Of a DNA stretch of 64,000 nucleotides, positions 34,703 through 43,437 are shown piece by piece. The stretch spans positions 1 through 64,000 of the forward strand of contig JASGKW010000021.1 in assembly GCA_049840515.1 (NCBI GenBank), in the 5' to 3' direction. The number at the start of each line of letters is the position of its first letter. Position 1 is the first letter of the stretch. Under the pieces are notes generated by a model that did no database searches, was not told the origin of the DNA, and saw nothing but the letters and a program-made list of their open reading frames with translations. This stretch comes from Muricomes sp049840515. Lineage in GTDB: Bacteria; Bacillota; Clostridia; Lachnospirales; Lachnospiraceae. The translations under genes were made by a program, and so were the position numbers.

Positions 34703-35518
34703 TTATCTTAAATTTTTTAGTTTTGAAATCATATCTACAATGGAATATCCATATTGTTCTGCGGTAGCCCATCCATGTCCCTCCGGGTTTTCTTTCTGTC
34801 CCAGCCATTCCACATAGGGTGCAGAGCCTTTTGTCACATATTCATACCTGTCATCTACACATTCCTGAGCCAAGGCATCCGCGGTGGCATAAGCCTTAAG
34901 GTGCTGCACCTGGGCGCGGATTCCTGTTCTGACGTCAGAGTAAGAATTCCCGGGCACACCACCCCCTGTTGTTCCAAGCCCTGCAAAATTAAACTGCTCA
35001 ATAGAGGCATCCCCCCCATACTGAAGCCAGCCTGTCTCTTTCATTGTCTGAACAAAAGCTACCTCCGGCCGGACACCCTCCGCAACAGCTTCGTCGTAGT
35101 ATATCTGACAGAACGTTTCAATGCTGTCAGCACCGCCCTTCGCCAGTTCAGCCGCCGGATAAGGTTCTCCGCTGGATTCAAAATATTTCACCATCTGGTC
35201 TACGGTCACAGAACTTTTCCCCATAATGGGATATTGCCCCGGTGCAATTACTTCCTCTGCTTCCTGCGCATTCTTTTTATCCTGGCCTTCCTTTTCTGTC
35301 GTCCCTGTCCCGGCGGATGCCTGTGTTGCCGCAGCATTCTCCTTGGCAGCCTTATCGAGTGCCTCCTGATGAGTGCTTTTTTTTGCTTTACCTGACTCGT
35401 CTTTGTTATCAAGGGCTCCCACATGTGTGGCAATTCCAATGACAACTACCAGAAGAAACGCTAAGCCAAGCTCCATCCATATCTTTATTTTATTCCCTTT
35501 AAACCCGTTAAAATCCAT
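34703..35518 (-). CDS. Membrane-anchored glucosaminidase-domain protein
   Basis: This 271-residue protein has a short cytoplasmic start, a transmembrane anchor (WMELGLAFLLVVVIGIATHV, about 12-31), a disordered Ala/Glu/Lys-rich linker and a C-terminal glucosaminidase fold (about 95-270). The fold carries the catalytic-type Glu in FVQTMKETGWLQYGG and the family pattern QFNFAGLGTTGG, SYSDVRTGIRAQVQHLKAYA and YGYSIVDMISKL. Such enzymes cut beta-GlcNAc bonds in peptidoglycan. The ATG at 35518 follows AAGGGTGAT; a GTG at 35527 is an alternative. It is alone in its transcript. Confidence 0.82.
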   Translation of the reverse strand: MDFNGFKGNKIKIWMELGLAFLLVVVIGIATHVGALDNKDESGKAKKSTHQEALDKAAKENAAATQASAGTGTTEKEGQDKKNAQEAEEVIAPGQYPIMGKSSVTVDQMVKYFESSGEPYPAAELAKGGADSIETFCQIYYDEAVAEGVRPEVAFVQTMKETGWLQYGGDASIEQFNFAGLGTTGGGVPGNSYSDVRTGIRAQVQHLKAYATADALAQECVDDRYEYVTKGSAPYVEWLGQKENPEGHGWATAEQYGYSIVDMISKLKNLR

Positions 35519-35692
35519 ACATATCACCCTTGTCCCAAACTTATTCGTAACAGTTCAGCAGCCAATTCAAGCTTTATGGCCAAACTGTTTTCGCACCCAT
35601 TAATACTTTACAATATATGCGTGAATCACAGCAATATGCAAAAAGTATCTCAGAAGAAGGGTAACCCGCCAAATAAAACAGGCATAAAATAA

Positions 35693-37171
35693 TTATTTTT
35701 GAATAATGGTTTTAAACTTCTCATACACTGCATTCCATTTTTCTTCATCCTTAGGAATGTATTCATATGATTTTTCTGAATTTGCAATAATCTGTCTTGC
35801 CTCTCTCATGTCCTTGATTTCTCCAAGGGACATAAATTGCACAGCAATATTTCCAAGTGCTGTTGCCTCCACAGGTCCCGCAATCACTTTGCGCCCATTA
35901 GCACCTGCAGTCATCTGGCACAACAGTCTGCTCTGGATTCCTCCGCCAATCATGTGGATGGTGGCATAATGCTTTCCAGTACAGGATTCAATCCGCTCCA
36001 GCGCATATCTGTATTTCAGTGCCAGGCTCTGATTAATGCAGCACATAATCTCGCCCACTGTTTCAGGAACTTTCTGTCCTGTTCTCTCACAGAATTTTTG
36101 AATACGTCCCGGTATATTCCCTGCCGGAACAAATTCCGGGGCATCCGGGTCGACAAAACTCTGGAAAGGCTCCGCTTCCATGGCCATCTTCTCTAATTCT
36201 CCAAAAGAATACTCTTTGCCTTCCCGAATCCACTGTCTTCTGCTTTCCTGTGCAAGCCACAGACCACTGATATTTTTCAGCAGTGTGGTGGTATCCCCGT
36301 AACCGCCTTCATTACTTACATTATATTCCAGAGATTTCTCACCGATAATCGGTGCCTTTAATTCAGTTCCAAATAAGCTCCATGTTCCACAGCTTATGAA
36401 AATGAAATCATCCTCCCGAGTGGGCACAGCTACCACAGCACTTTGAGTATCATGACTTGCGACCGCAATCACTTTTGCAGGCTGCACACCAAGTTCCTCA
36501 CAGATATCTTCACTTAAAGTTCCCACTACAGTGCCGCTGGGCACAATCTCCGGGAAAATCTCCCGTGAAATTCCAAGGGCACTTAAAATCTCATCAGACC
36601 ATACTTTGTTTCTTGCATCCATAAGCTGAGTTGTCGTGGCCATTGTATACTCTGCCCGCTTCTCGCCTGTCAGGAAATAATTAAATAAATCCGGAGTCAG
36701 CAGCAGCTTGTCCACTCTCTCCAAAAGCCAGGGTCTCTTCTGAGCCAGCGCATAGAGCTGGAATACGGTATTAAAATTCTCAAACTGATTTCCGGTCATA
36801 TCATACAGTTCATCCTTGGGAATTTTTTCAAACACAGCTTCCTGCATACCTAAGGTTCTGTCGTCCCTGTAATGTATCGCACTCTCCAGCAATACTCCAT
36901 GCTCATCTAAAAGGCCGAAATCAACACCCCAGGTGTCAATTCCAACGCTGTCAAAGCCGCCCAGTTTCTTTGCTTTAATGATACCCTGCTTTATCTCAAA
37001 GAACTGCCTCAGTGTATCCCAGTACATTGTCTTTCCAATCATAACAGGGTCATTGGAAAACCGGTGCACCTCCTCTATGCATATCTTTCCATCTTCCAAA
37101 GTTCCCAAAATAGCACGTCCGCTGGAAGCGCCAAAGTCAAATGCAAGTACTCGTTTCTTGTTATTACTCAC
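35693..37171 (-). CDS. rhaB: Rhamnulokinase/fuculokinase (FGGY family)
   Basis: FGGY carbohydrate kinase of 492 residues, closest in motif to RhaB. The N-terminal ATP-binding signature is VLAFDFGASSGRAILG (8-23), and GIDTWGVDFGLLD is the RhaB-specific strand. The C-terminal phosphate motif HMIGGGIQSRLLCQMTAGA and AVASHDTQSAVVAVP match the fold. RhaB-type kinases of gut anaerobes often act on L-fuculose as well as L-rhamnulose. A fuculose-phosphate aldolase gene lies 8 kb upstream at 45293, which makes L-fuculose a plausible substrate. No rhamnose isomerase or fucose isomerase is in the window. The gap 35528-35692 holds no recognised feature. Confidence 0.88.
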   Translation of the reverse strand: MSNNKKRVLAFDFGASSGRAILGTLEDGKICIEEVHRFSNDPVMIGKTMYWDTLRQFFEIKQGIIKAKKLGGFDSVGIDTWGVDFGLLDEHGVLLESAIHYRDDRTLGMQEAVFEKIPKDELYDMTGNQFENFNTVFQLYALAQKRPWLLERVDKLLLTPDLFNYFLTGEKRAEYTMATTTQLMDARNKVWSDEILSALGISREIFPEIVPSGTVVGTLSEDICEELGVQPAKVIAVASHDTQSAVVAVPTREDDFIFISCGTWSLFGTELKAPIIGEKSLEYNVSNEGGYGDTTTLLKNISGLWLAQESRRQWIREGKEYSFGELEKMAMEAEPFQSFVDPDAPEFVPAGNIPGRIQKFCERTGQKVPETVGEIMCCINQSLALKYRYALERIESCTGKHYATIHMIGGGIQSRLLCQMTAGANGRKVIAGPVEATALGNIAVQFMSLGEIKDMREARQIIANSEKSYEYIPKDEEKWNAVYEKFKTIIQK

Positions 37172-37275
37172 TTATCTTCCTCCTTCAAAAACCTGTCTTA
37201 TTAAAAATTCACATAATTATACTGCTTTTTATATTCTATCATTATTTCTGTAAATATGCTTGCATTTTAGAATAA

Positions 37276-37527
37276 TTATCCCTTTAATCCTCTTGACTGC
37301 CTGTCCATATCTTCAACTACAATATCGTAAATTTCGCCAAGACCGGCACAGTATTCCAATACCGCCCAGGGTTCATTCGTATGGAAATGAATCTTAATCA
37401 ACTCATCATCTCCAACTGCTAATAAACAGTCACCTTTGAAATTTTCAACAAAATAATCACTGATTGCGTCTTCATCAAGATTATCTCCTTCAATCAATAA
37501 CTGTGTATCATATTTGAATTCCAACAT
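37276..37527 (-). CDS. FakA/DAK2 C-terminal-like small protein
   Basis: This 83-residue stand-alone protein (MLEFKYDTQLLIEGDNLDED...) matches the C-terminal part of DAK2/FakA-type kinases (dihydroxyacetone-kinase-like), where FxYxTQxxIEG and LVKIHxHTNEP motifs occur. Here LAVGDDELIKIHFHTNEPW is present but no kinase domain is encoded nearby. Similar free domains are annotated as kinase to dihydroxyacetone kinase in Blautia-like genomes (recollection, not checked). It lies between the sugar kinase and a nitroreductase, with an AT-rich gap on the left. The role is unknown. Confidence 0.7.
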   Translation of the reverse strand: MLEFKYDTQLLIEGDNLDEDAISDYFVENFKGDCLLAVGDDELIKIHFHTNEPWAVLEYCAGLGEIYDIVVEDMDRQSRGLKG

Positions 37528-37594
37528 TTCTTATCCTCCAGATTCCAACTTATTCATCATATTTTATTATAGAATGCGCCAAATTTGATTGTGC

Positions 37595-38113
37595 CTAATA
37601 AATTTCTGTATGAATCTTTGCCTGCTCTACCTCATCTAATGTATGCGCTGGCCTTTCCTTTGCCGGATAGCCCACTGCGATAATGGAAAGCACTGCCATA
37701 TGTTCCGGAATCCCAAGGAGTTTACGCACATACTCTTCACTGCTCATCTCTTGATTAGAGTCTCTCAACCGAATCTGTACCCAGCAGGAGCTAAGCCCTA
37801 AGCTTTCTGCTTCCAACTGCATAATGATAGCAGCTATAGAGGCATCTTCTATCCAGGTATCGGTTTTCTGTGTGTTACCTAATACCACAATAGCAAGAGG
37901 GGTCTCCGGCAAGAACGGCTGTTTCGGATTCCGGCAGTTCCCAAGCTTTTGAAGTGTTTCTTTATTTTCGACAACTACAAACTCCCAGGGAGCGTTGCCC
38001 TTCCCACTGGGTCCGAGCTGTGCTGCCTGGAGAAGCTTTTCCTTTTTCTCCGCCTCCACAGCCTTATCCTCAAATTTTCGGCAGCTTCTTCTTGTAAGTA
38101 ATATATCTAACAT
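37595..38113 (-). CDS. Nitroreductase-family flavoprotein
   Basis: A compact FMN-dependent nitroreductase of 172 residues. The start LDILLTRRSCRKFEDKAVE has the family Arg-Arg-Ser FMN motif, GPSGKGNAPWEFVVVENKE is the flavin-facing loop and AIIMQLEAESLGLSSCWVQIR is the dimer helix. The ending AVGYPAKERPAHTLDEVEQ fits. The upstream region (38114-38330) contains two tandem copies of a perfect palindrome (38229-38292), so the gene is probably controlled by a dedicated regulator. The physiological substrate is unknown. Confidence 0.9.
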   Translation of the reverse strand: MLDILLTRRSCRKFEDKAVEAEKKEKLLQAAQLGPSGKGNAPWEFVVVENKETLQKLGNCRNPKQPFLPETPLAIVVLGNTQKTDTWIEDASIAAIIMQLEAESLGLSSCWVQIRLRDSNQEMSSEEYVRKLLGIPEHMAVLSIIAVGYPAKERPAHTLDEVEQAKIHTEIY

Positions 38114-38228
38114 AAAATTTCCCTCCCTTTCTTAAAAATTGTTTTCTTTATATTTATTTTAACTTATATAATTGCTCAAACATTTGCCATTTAAATTGTA
38201 TTCACTCTCTTTTTATATGCATGTGCAT

Positions 38229-38292
38229 ACCTTATTGAACATTAGTAGTTCAATAAGTATACCTTCTTGAACATTAGTAGTTCAATAAGTAT
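38229..38292 (-). promoter_or_regulatory. Tandem palindromic operator upstream of nitroreductase
   Basis: Two 32-base units (38229-38260 and 38261-38292) differ at one base. Inside each is CTTATTGAAC-N7-GTTCAATAAG, a perfect 10-base inverted repeat in the first copy. The pair lies about 115-180 bases upstream of the nitroreductase start and is expected to bind a dimeric regulator cooperatively. The regulator is not identified. Confidence 0.7.
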
Positions 38293-38331
38293 ACATTTTA
38301 TTATGCGAGGAATTTTATTTTTGTCAATATA

Positions 38332-38397
38332 TAAAAAGGAGAGCCCGCGTGGCACTGTCATCTAATCAAGACATTGCCGCACAAGCCCTCCCTTTTC
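38332..38397 (-). terminator. Terminator-like hairpin after gatZ
   Basis: AAAAAGGAGAGCCCGCGTGGCA pairs imperfectly with a mirrored stretch ending at 38397, and on the minus strand TTTTTATAT follows. It lies 68 bases after the gatZ stop and ends the hexitol operon. Confidence 0.55.
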
Positions 38398-38420
38398 ATT
38401 TTTGTTACAACTCACTTATG

Positions 38421-38450
38421 CTTATTGAACCACTCATGTTTCATAAGTAT
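38421..38450 (-). promoter_or_regulatory. Third, diverged copy of the nitroreductase palindrome
   Basis: CTTATTGAAC (38421-38430) and an arm ending CATAAGTAT (38442-38450) match the outer arms of the two units at 38229-38292, while the centre differs. It lies beyond the terminator, just after gatZ. Confidence 0.5.
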
Positions 38451-38464
38451 ATGTATAATGTTTT

Positions 38465-39763
38465 CTAGTTTACGGCATATTCATAGTCCATCACAAATTG
38501 CAGAACGCCCTCTTTTGCAAGTGCTCTTGGGTCTGCCTCTAACTGGCCTCTCATCACCTTCTCATACTGGAATGGCATAAAGCGGTGAAGAATGCTGGCT
38601 GGAATTTTCACACCTGACAAATTCTCGAACAGCTTATCAATCGCCTCAGACACTTCTTTTTCTCCCATGTAGTATCTGGAGCGGTCAGAAAAACTATATT
38701 TTCTGGCAAATGCTTTCTCTTTGTCAGTTCCAGAATAATGTTTCTGCCAGTTGCCCGGCTTCTCCAGCATGACACGGTCCAGAACTTCTGCAAAATGAGA
38801 TGCCTGCTCTGCCGGAATCAGTTCATTTTCAATATGCTGTAATGCATACAGGGCGCCGCACAGTCCGAAAGTCAACGCAGGACCTACCTTTAAAATGGCA
38901 ATTCCATCCTCAACCATCTCTCTCAGGGCTTCTTTTGTCTGATAATCTGTAGAATGGCCTTCAAAAACAATGCTTGGATATTTTGACAGTCCGCTGCAAA
39001 GAGATGCCGCTTCAGCTCTGTCATACAGGAATACCTGTGCATCGCCAAATTCAACTCCCGGCTGTACCACCACTGCGATGATATCACTCCAGGCATCTGT
39101 CAGTCCATTTTCTTCAAAAATGCGCTGGTATGTGCTTACTGTATTATCAAAGTCCTCTACCTTTGTAACACTGATGCCTTCTTCCTCTTCCTGTGCTCCT
39201 CCTGGAATTGGAACTTCACTTCCGATTACAAAGACAGGTCTCACTGCATCGGGTTTGCTTTTCTTTAACTCTTCATAAGCGTCTATACAAACTTTATATA
39301 ATTCCACACCACGGCGGGCTATCACTTCTGTTGCCAACGGCTCTGTAGCACTGTCATCTCCCAGTTTCATACTGGTATCCAGGTGGATTTTTGTAAATCC
39401 AGCCAGTACAAACAGCTTCACAAGCTCTCTTGATTTTTCCATAGCAGATGCTTCTGGTTCATTTACCCAGGTCAGCGGTCCTAAGTGGTCTCCGCCAAGT
39501 ATGAGTAATTTTTCGTCCACTCCGATTTTATCTGCAATTTTCTTGATAAAATCCATGAAATCCTGAGGAGTCATACCTGTATATCCGCCAAACTGGTTAA
39601 TCTGGTTTGCGGTAGCCTCAATTAAAACCGGCTCACCAGTCTCTTTTGCATGTTCGAGAATCGCTTCAAGAGCCAGTTCATTTGCTGTACAATAAGAAGG
39701 AATTCCACACACTTCCCCATTTTTTCTCCGCTGTATCATTTCCTGTATTGGATGCATCATCAT
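38465..39763 (-). CDS. gatZ: Tagatose-1,6-bisphosphate aldolase non-catalytic subunit GatZ/KbaZ
   Basis: This 432-residue protein supports the class II aldolase GatY. It has the start HPIQEMIQRRKNGEVCGIPSYCTANELALEA, the segment EPVLIEATANQINQFGGYTGMTP, LILGGDHLGPLTWVNEPE and the tail-region LKVGPALTFGLCGALYAL, all typical of GatZ. GatZ is related to aldolase but is thought to act as a chaperone/stabiliser. It is the last gene of the gatY-lacI-FGGY-gatD-gatZ operon. The ATG at 39763 gives MMMHPIQ with GAGGAGATAAT upstream. Confidence 0.93.
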   Translation of the reverse strand: MMMHPIQEMIQRRKNGEVCGIPSYCTANELALEAILEHAKETGEPVLIEATANQINQFGGYTGMTPQDFMDFIKKIADKIGVDEKLLILGGDHLGPLTWVNEPEASAMEKSRELVKLFVLAGFTKIHLDTSMKLGDDSATEPLATEVIARRGVELYKVCIDAYEELKKSKPDAVRPVFVIGSEVPIPGGAQEEEEGISVTKVEDFDNTVSTYQRIFEENGLTDAWSDIIAVVVQPGVEFGDAQVFLYDRAEAASLCSGLSKYPSIVFEGHSTDYQTKEALREMVEDGIAILKVGPALTFGLCGALYALQHIENELIPAEQASHFAEVLDRVMLEKPGNWQKHYSGTDKEKAFARKYSFSDRSRYYMGEKEVSEAIDKLFENLSGVKIPASILHRFMPFQYEKVMRGQLEADPRALAKEGVLQFVMDYEYAVN

Positions 39764-39778
39764 ATTATCTCCTCGCCT

Positions 39779-40829
39779 CTAATCTTCATTGATTAACAAT
39801 ATTTTCCCCTGTACAAGCCCCGGTGTCTTAAACATCTGGAACGCTTCCTGAGCCTGGCTCATAGGCATTTTTTTGAAAATAAGTTCATTATCCACTTTTA
39901 GCTGTCCTGTAGCAACATAATGAGCTGTCAAATCCCATTCTTTTCCCGGGAAAGGTGCGCTGTATGACATCCAGGAACCTGTCAGCTTAAACTCTTTGCG
40001 GTTCATATTTTCCCACATTGCGGGAGTAAAAGTCAAATCTACATGAGGAGTACCGATGAAACACACATGTGCCTTATTGGCAGCCAGCTCAAATGCCATA
40101 TACATGGTAGGAGCCTGACCTGCTGTCTCATAAACATACCCATAGCCTTTGTTTCCTGTAATTTCCATGGCCTTTTCCATGTAGCCCTCTTTCATTGTAT
40201 TTATCACTTCATCTGCCCCAAAACGTTTTGCCACTTCCAGTCTTTCGTCACTGATATCAAACACAACTAATTTTTTTGATCCAAAAATCTTTGCCCACTG
40301 CATAGTAAGCATTCCAATTGTGCCGACACCTAAAATAGCAACATACTCCCCGCCCTTGTAGTCATTCTGGAGAAGTCCGTGAATCGCTACAGCGGAAGGC
40401 TCAAACATTGCACCGTGCTCATAGGGAATACTCTTGTCAAACACAATAGTATTCTGCTCTGGAATGACAACATAATCCGCATTACTTCCCTGCTGCCTGG
40501 AACCGATAAAGCTGTAACTTTTACAAAGTGCATAATTACCACTCTGGCAGTTATCACACTTCATACATGGAATAAGAGGGAGCTCCGGTTGCCCTGTCCC
40601 CAACCTTTACTTTTGTGACACCCTCTCCAACTTCCACTACATCTCCGGCAAACTCATGCCCCAGTACGATTGGATAGAAATGTACTCCATTGTGTAAAAC
40701 TCTCGGGATATCTGATCCACAGATGCCTGATGCCTTAACCTTAATTTTGACTTGCCCTGCCCCTGTCTTTGGCTCCTCGTAATCCAGATACTGAACATCC
40801 TCATTTGCACATACAACTGCTGCTTTCAT
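39779..40829 (-). CDS. gatD: Zinc-dependent alcohol dehydrogenase (GatD-like), frameshifted
   Basis: Medium-chain dehydrogenase/reductase that oxidises a hexitol (or hexitol phosphate) to a ketose. The N-terminal part (start 40829, MKAAVVCANEDVQYLDYEEP) has the catalytic zinc ligands SGICGSDIPRVLHNG and GHEFAGDVVEVGEG. The structural zinc cysteines CMKCDNCQSGNYALC lie just after a frame change, and the Rossmann motif is YVAILGVGTIGMLTMQWAK. One extra base near 40575 in the CCTCTT stretch breaks the frame: the expected reading is GAP-LIPCMKCDNC. The whole spans about 350 residues, as usual. Sequencing error is the likely cause. Galactitol-1-phosphate 5-dehydrogenase (GatD) is the nearest functional name given the neighbours. 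Confidence 0.85.
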
Positions 40830-40830
40830 T

Positions 40831-42351
40831 TTACCTTCCTCCTGTCTTTCTCATTGTTTCTTTTAAATTATGATAAAGTTCCAAATAAACCTGATAATTC
40901 GCTTCATATGCCTGAGCGTTCTGCGGGTTCGGCTCATGTGACCGCTTATTTTCCACCGTCAGCGCTACGGCCTCCTCAAAGTCCTTATACATTCCAGTGC
41001 CCACACCTGCCAGAATGACAGCTCCAAGTGTTGTCGCTGTGTCTGATGAAGGTACAATAATAGGCTTTCCGGTGATGTCTGATTTAATCTGCGTCCACAG
41101 CAGAGAATTTGCAGAACCTCCCATAGAGCGCAGCACACTGACCTCAGCTCCCGCCTCCTTGGCAGCATCCAGATTATGTTTCAGGGAATATGCAACTCCC
41201 TCCATAGCAGACCTGATAAGGTGGGCCTTTGTCTTGCTGAAATCCAGACCATAAAATACACCTTTTGCATTTGGGTCCCATATAGGAGAACGCTCACCGG
41301 ACATGTAAGGAAGAAATACCAGCCCGTCACTTCCCGGAGCTACTTTTTCTGCCATCTCATTGAACAGAGTGAGTGAATTTTTCCCCTGTCTCTTTCCCTC
41401 TTCTCTTTCATAATCTCCGAATTGCTTTTCCAGCCACCTCATAACACCGCCGCCTCCGGTTGTGCCGCCCTGCAGCAGCCAGTGGCCCGGAATTACATGG
41501 TAGCTCAGAATCAGTCTGGGGTCTGCTTTGTAAGTATCGGTACAAATACTCATACCGCCCGCCTGGCCTCCCTGCTCCTGTGTCTCGCCGGGATGGATAA
41601 CTCCCGCTCCCAGTGTTCCGCACGCAGCATCAAGTCCGCCTGCCACCACCGGAGTTCCCACGGCCAATCCACTTTCTCTGGAAGCTTTGGCAGTTACCGT
41701 TCCCACCACCTCATGGCATGGATGGATGTCGGGCAGTAACTCTATCGGAATACCTAACTTCTCTCCCATCTGAGCATCCCATTTTCCAGTGCGCATATTA
41801 AAACAATGCAGCCCGTATCCCTGGGACAATTCCTGGGTAAATTCCCCAGTCAGCTTAAATGCAATATAGCTGTTGGATTGAAGAACTTTATAAGTTTTCT
41901 CATATACCTCCGGCATGTTTCTCTGATACCAGATAATTTTTGCCGTAGAATAAGACGGCTGTAAAGAGTTGCCGGAAAGCTGAAATATGTTGTCAGCACC
42001 GATTTTTTCATTCAGCTCCTCACAGATATCCGCAGCTCTTGTATCCATCCAGATTGGAGTGTTAGTCAACACATTGCCGTCCTTGTCCATCGGAATGGCT
42101 GACCAGCTCTGCCCGTCAATACCAATCCCGGAAATCTGTTCCGGCAAAATACTCGTCTTCTGAAATATCTCCTTTATGGCACCGCACACCGCCGTCCACC
42201 ATTCCTCCGGATTCTGTTCTGCCCAGCCCGGATGGGGGTAATACACCGGATAGTCCCCATTTGCCGTCGCAAGTACCTGACCTTCCCGGTTGAATACAGC
42301 GATTTTACAGGCGCTTGTCCCTATATCAATTCCTAATAAATATTGTTCCAT
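40831..42351 (-). CDS. Xylulokinase-like FGGY carbohydrate kinase
   Basis: This 506-residue FGGY kinase resembles XylB. The start MEQYLLGIDIGTSACKIAVFN carries phosphate-1, PHPGWAEQNPEEWW is the xylulokinase-type N-terminal motif, and the domain 2 signature is GLVFLPYMSGERSPIWDPNAKGVFYGL. LRSMGGSANSLLWTQIKSDITGKPI closes the pattern. The ATG at 42351 has GGAGGAGG upstream; the frame begins earlier at 42366. It lies between the LacI regulator and gatD, so the substrate is probably a ketose made by the dehydrogenase or a related sugar, not necessarily xylulose. Confidence 0.88.
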   Translation of the reverse strand: MEQYLLGIDIGTSACKIAVFNREGQVLATANGDYPVYYPHPGWAEQNPEEWWTAVCGAIKEIFQKTSILPEQISGIGIDGQSWSAIPMDKDGNVLTNTPIWMDTRAADICEELNEKIGADNIFQLSGNSLQPSYSTAKIIWYQRNMPEVYEKTYKVLQSNSYIAFKLTGEFTQELSQGYGLHCFNMRTGKWDAQMGEKLGIPIELLPDIHPCHEVVGTVTAKASRESGLAVGTPVVAGGLDAACGTLGAGVIHPGETQEQGGQAGGMSICTDTYKADPRLILSYHVIPGHWLLQGGTTGGGGVMRWLEKQFGDYEREEGKRQGKNSLTLFNEMAEKVAPGSDGLVFLPYMSGERSPIWDPNAKGVFYGLDFSKTKAHLIRSAMEGVAYSLKHNLDAAKEAGAEVSVLRSMGGSANSLLWTQIKSDITGKPIIVPSSDTATTLGAVILAGVGTGMYKDFEEAVALTVENKRSHEPNPQNAQAYEANYQVYLELYHNLKETMRKTGGR

Positions 42352-42369
42352 TCTTCCCTCCTCCAACCA

Positions 42370-43392
42370 TTACGGTTTCAGGTAAACTTTTTCTTCTTTT
42401 ACTGACTTCCCTTTTACAAAGCTTGTTTTTAGACATATAATTTCTCTTTTACCCTGATTCCCGTTCTCTTCCAGCCTTCTCAGCATTAACTCAGAAACAT
42501 GACCGGCAATTTCCCTGGTAGGCTGAATCACAACATTGAGCCTCGGAGTGTTCGCCTTGGCAAACTCCACATTGTCAAATCCAATAAAAGACAACTGTTT
42601 AGGAATCTCAATGCCCAATTCATTGATTTCGATAATAGCGCCCATGGTCATCTCGTAATTTGACACAAAAACTGCCGTCATATCCGGGTTCTGGCGCACC
42701 AGCCTTTTCATGGCAGCCGCACCGCCCTCAATGGTATAATCCCCGCGTGCAATCAGCTTTTCTTCTATCAAAAAACCAGCCTTCTCCATCGCAGCACAAT
42801 ATCCCTGATATCGTCTCTTTGCTGTATAAATATCCCGGGGACCTGCAATCAGCCCAATGCGCTTATGCCCAGCAGTAATCAGTCTCTCCACAGCATCTCT
42901 CGCTGCCCACTCATTGTCCACCAGCACACAATCACAGTCAATCCCCTCCAGCTTCCTGTCTATCATGACTACAGGTTTTCCTGCCCTGATAAATCGGTTC
43001 AAATGCTTTCCGTTTTTCCCGGATGGCATAATAATCAGACCGTCCACGCGCCTGTGAAAGAGAAATTCCACTGCCTCCTCCTCACGCTTCCCGTCACTTC
43101 GGCAGTCACATATAATCGTGGCGTACCCTCTGCTCCGAAGCAAATCCTCCACTTCTGTAATAATCCGGGTGCAAAATGACATATTCAACTCAGGAATGAT
43201 AACCCCGATTGTCTTCGTCTTATTGGTCTTAAGCCCTCTCGCCACCTCATTAACCTCAAAGTGAAGTTCTTCTATTGCTTCTTCTATCTTAATCCGATTC
43301 TTTTCTCTGACATTCCCTCCATTTAGATAGGAGGAAATCGTTGCAAGTCCAAGGCCTGTCTTTTTCGCTATATCTTTCATTGTCGCTGCCAT
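42370..43392 (-). CDS. LacI-family transcriptional regulator of the hexitol operon
   Basis: This 340-residue repressor has an N-terminal helix-turn-helix (MKDIAKKTGLGLATISSYLNGGNV) and a hinge-like helix (EVARGLKTNKTKTIGVIIPEL). The periplasmic-binding-like effector domain has DGLIIMPSG, DRKLEGIDCDCVLVDNEWAA and FDNVEFAKANTPRLNVVIQP. I chose the ATG at 43392 (MAATMKDI) behind GGCAGGTAGAAGC; MKDI at 43380 is possible. The gene lies inside the operon after gatY. A perfect palindrome (44314-44327) typical of LacI-family operators lies upstream of gatY and is its probable binding site. Confidence 0.9.
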   Translation of the reverse strand: MAATMKDIAKKTGLGLATISSYLNGGNVREKNRIKIEEAIEELHFEVNEVARGLKTNKTKTIGVIIPELNMSFCTRIITEVEDLLRSRGYATIICDCRSDGKREEEAVEFLFHRRVDGLIIMPSGKNGKHLNRFIRAGKPVVMIDRKLEGIDCDCVLVDNEWAARDAVERLITAGHKRIGLIAGPRDIYTAKRRYQGYCAAMEKAGFLIEEKLIARGDYTIEGGAAAMKRLVRQNPDMTAVFVSNYEMTMGAIIEINELGIEIPKQLSFIGFDNVEFAKANTPRLNVVIQPTREIAGHVSELMLRRLEENGNQGKREIICLKTSFVKGKSVKEEKVYLKP

Positions 43393-43437
43393 GCTTCTAC
43401 CTGCCTTTACCTGTCTTACTTCTCTCACCAGAAAAGA

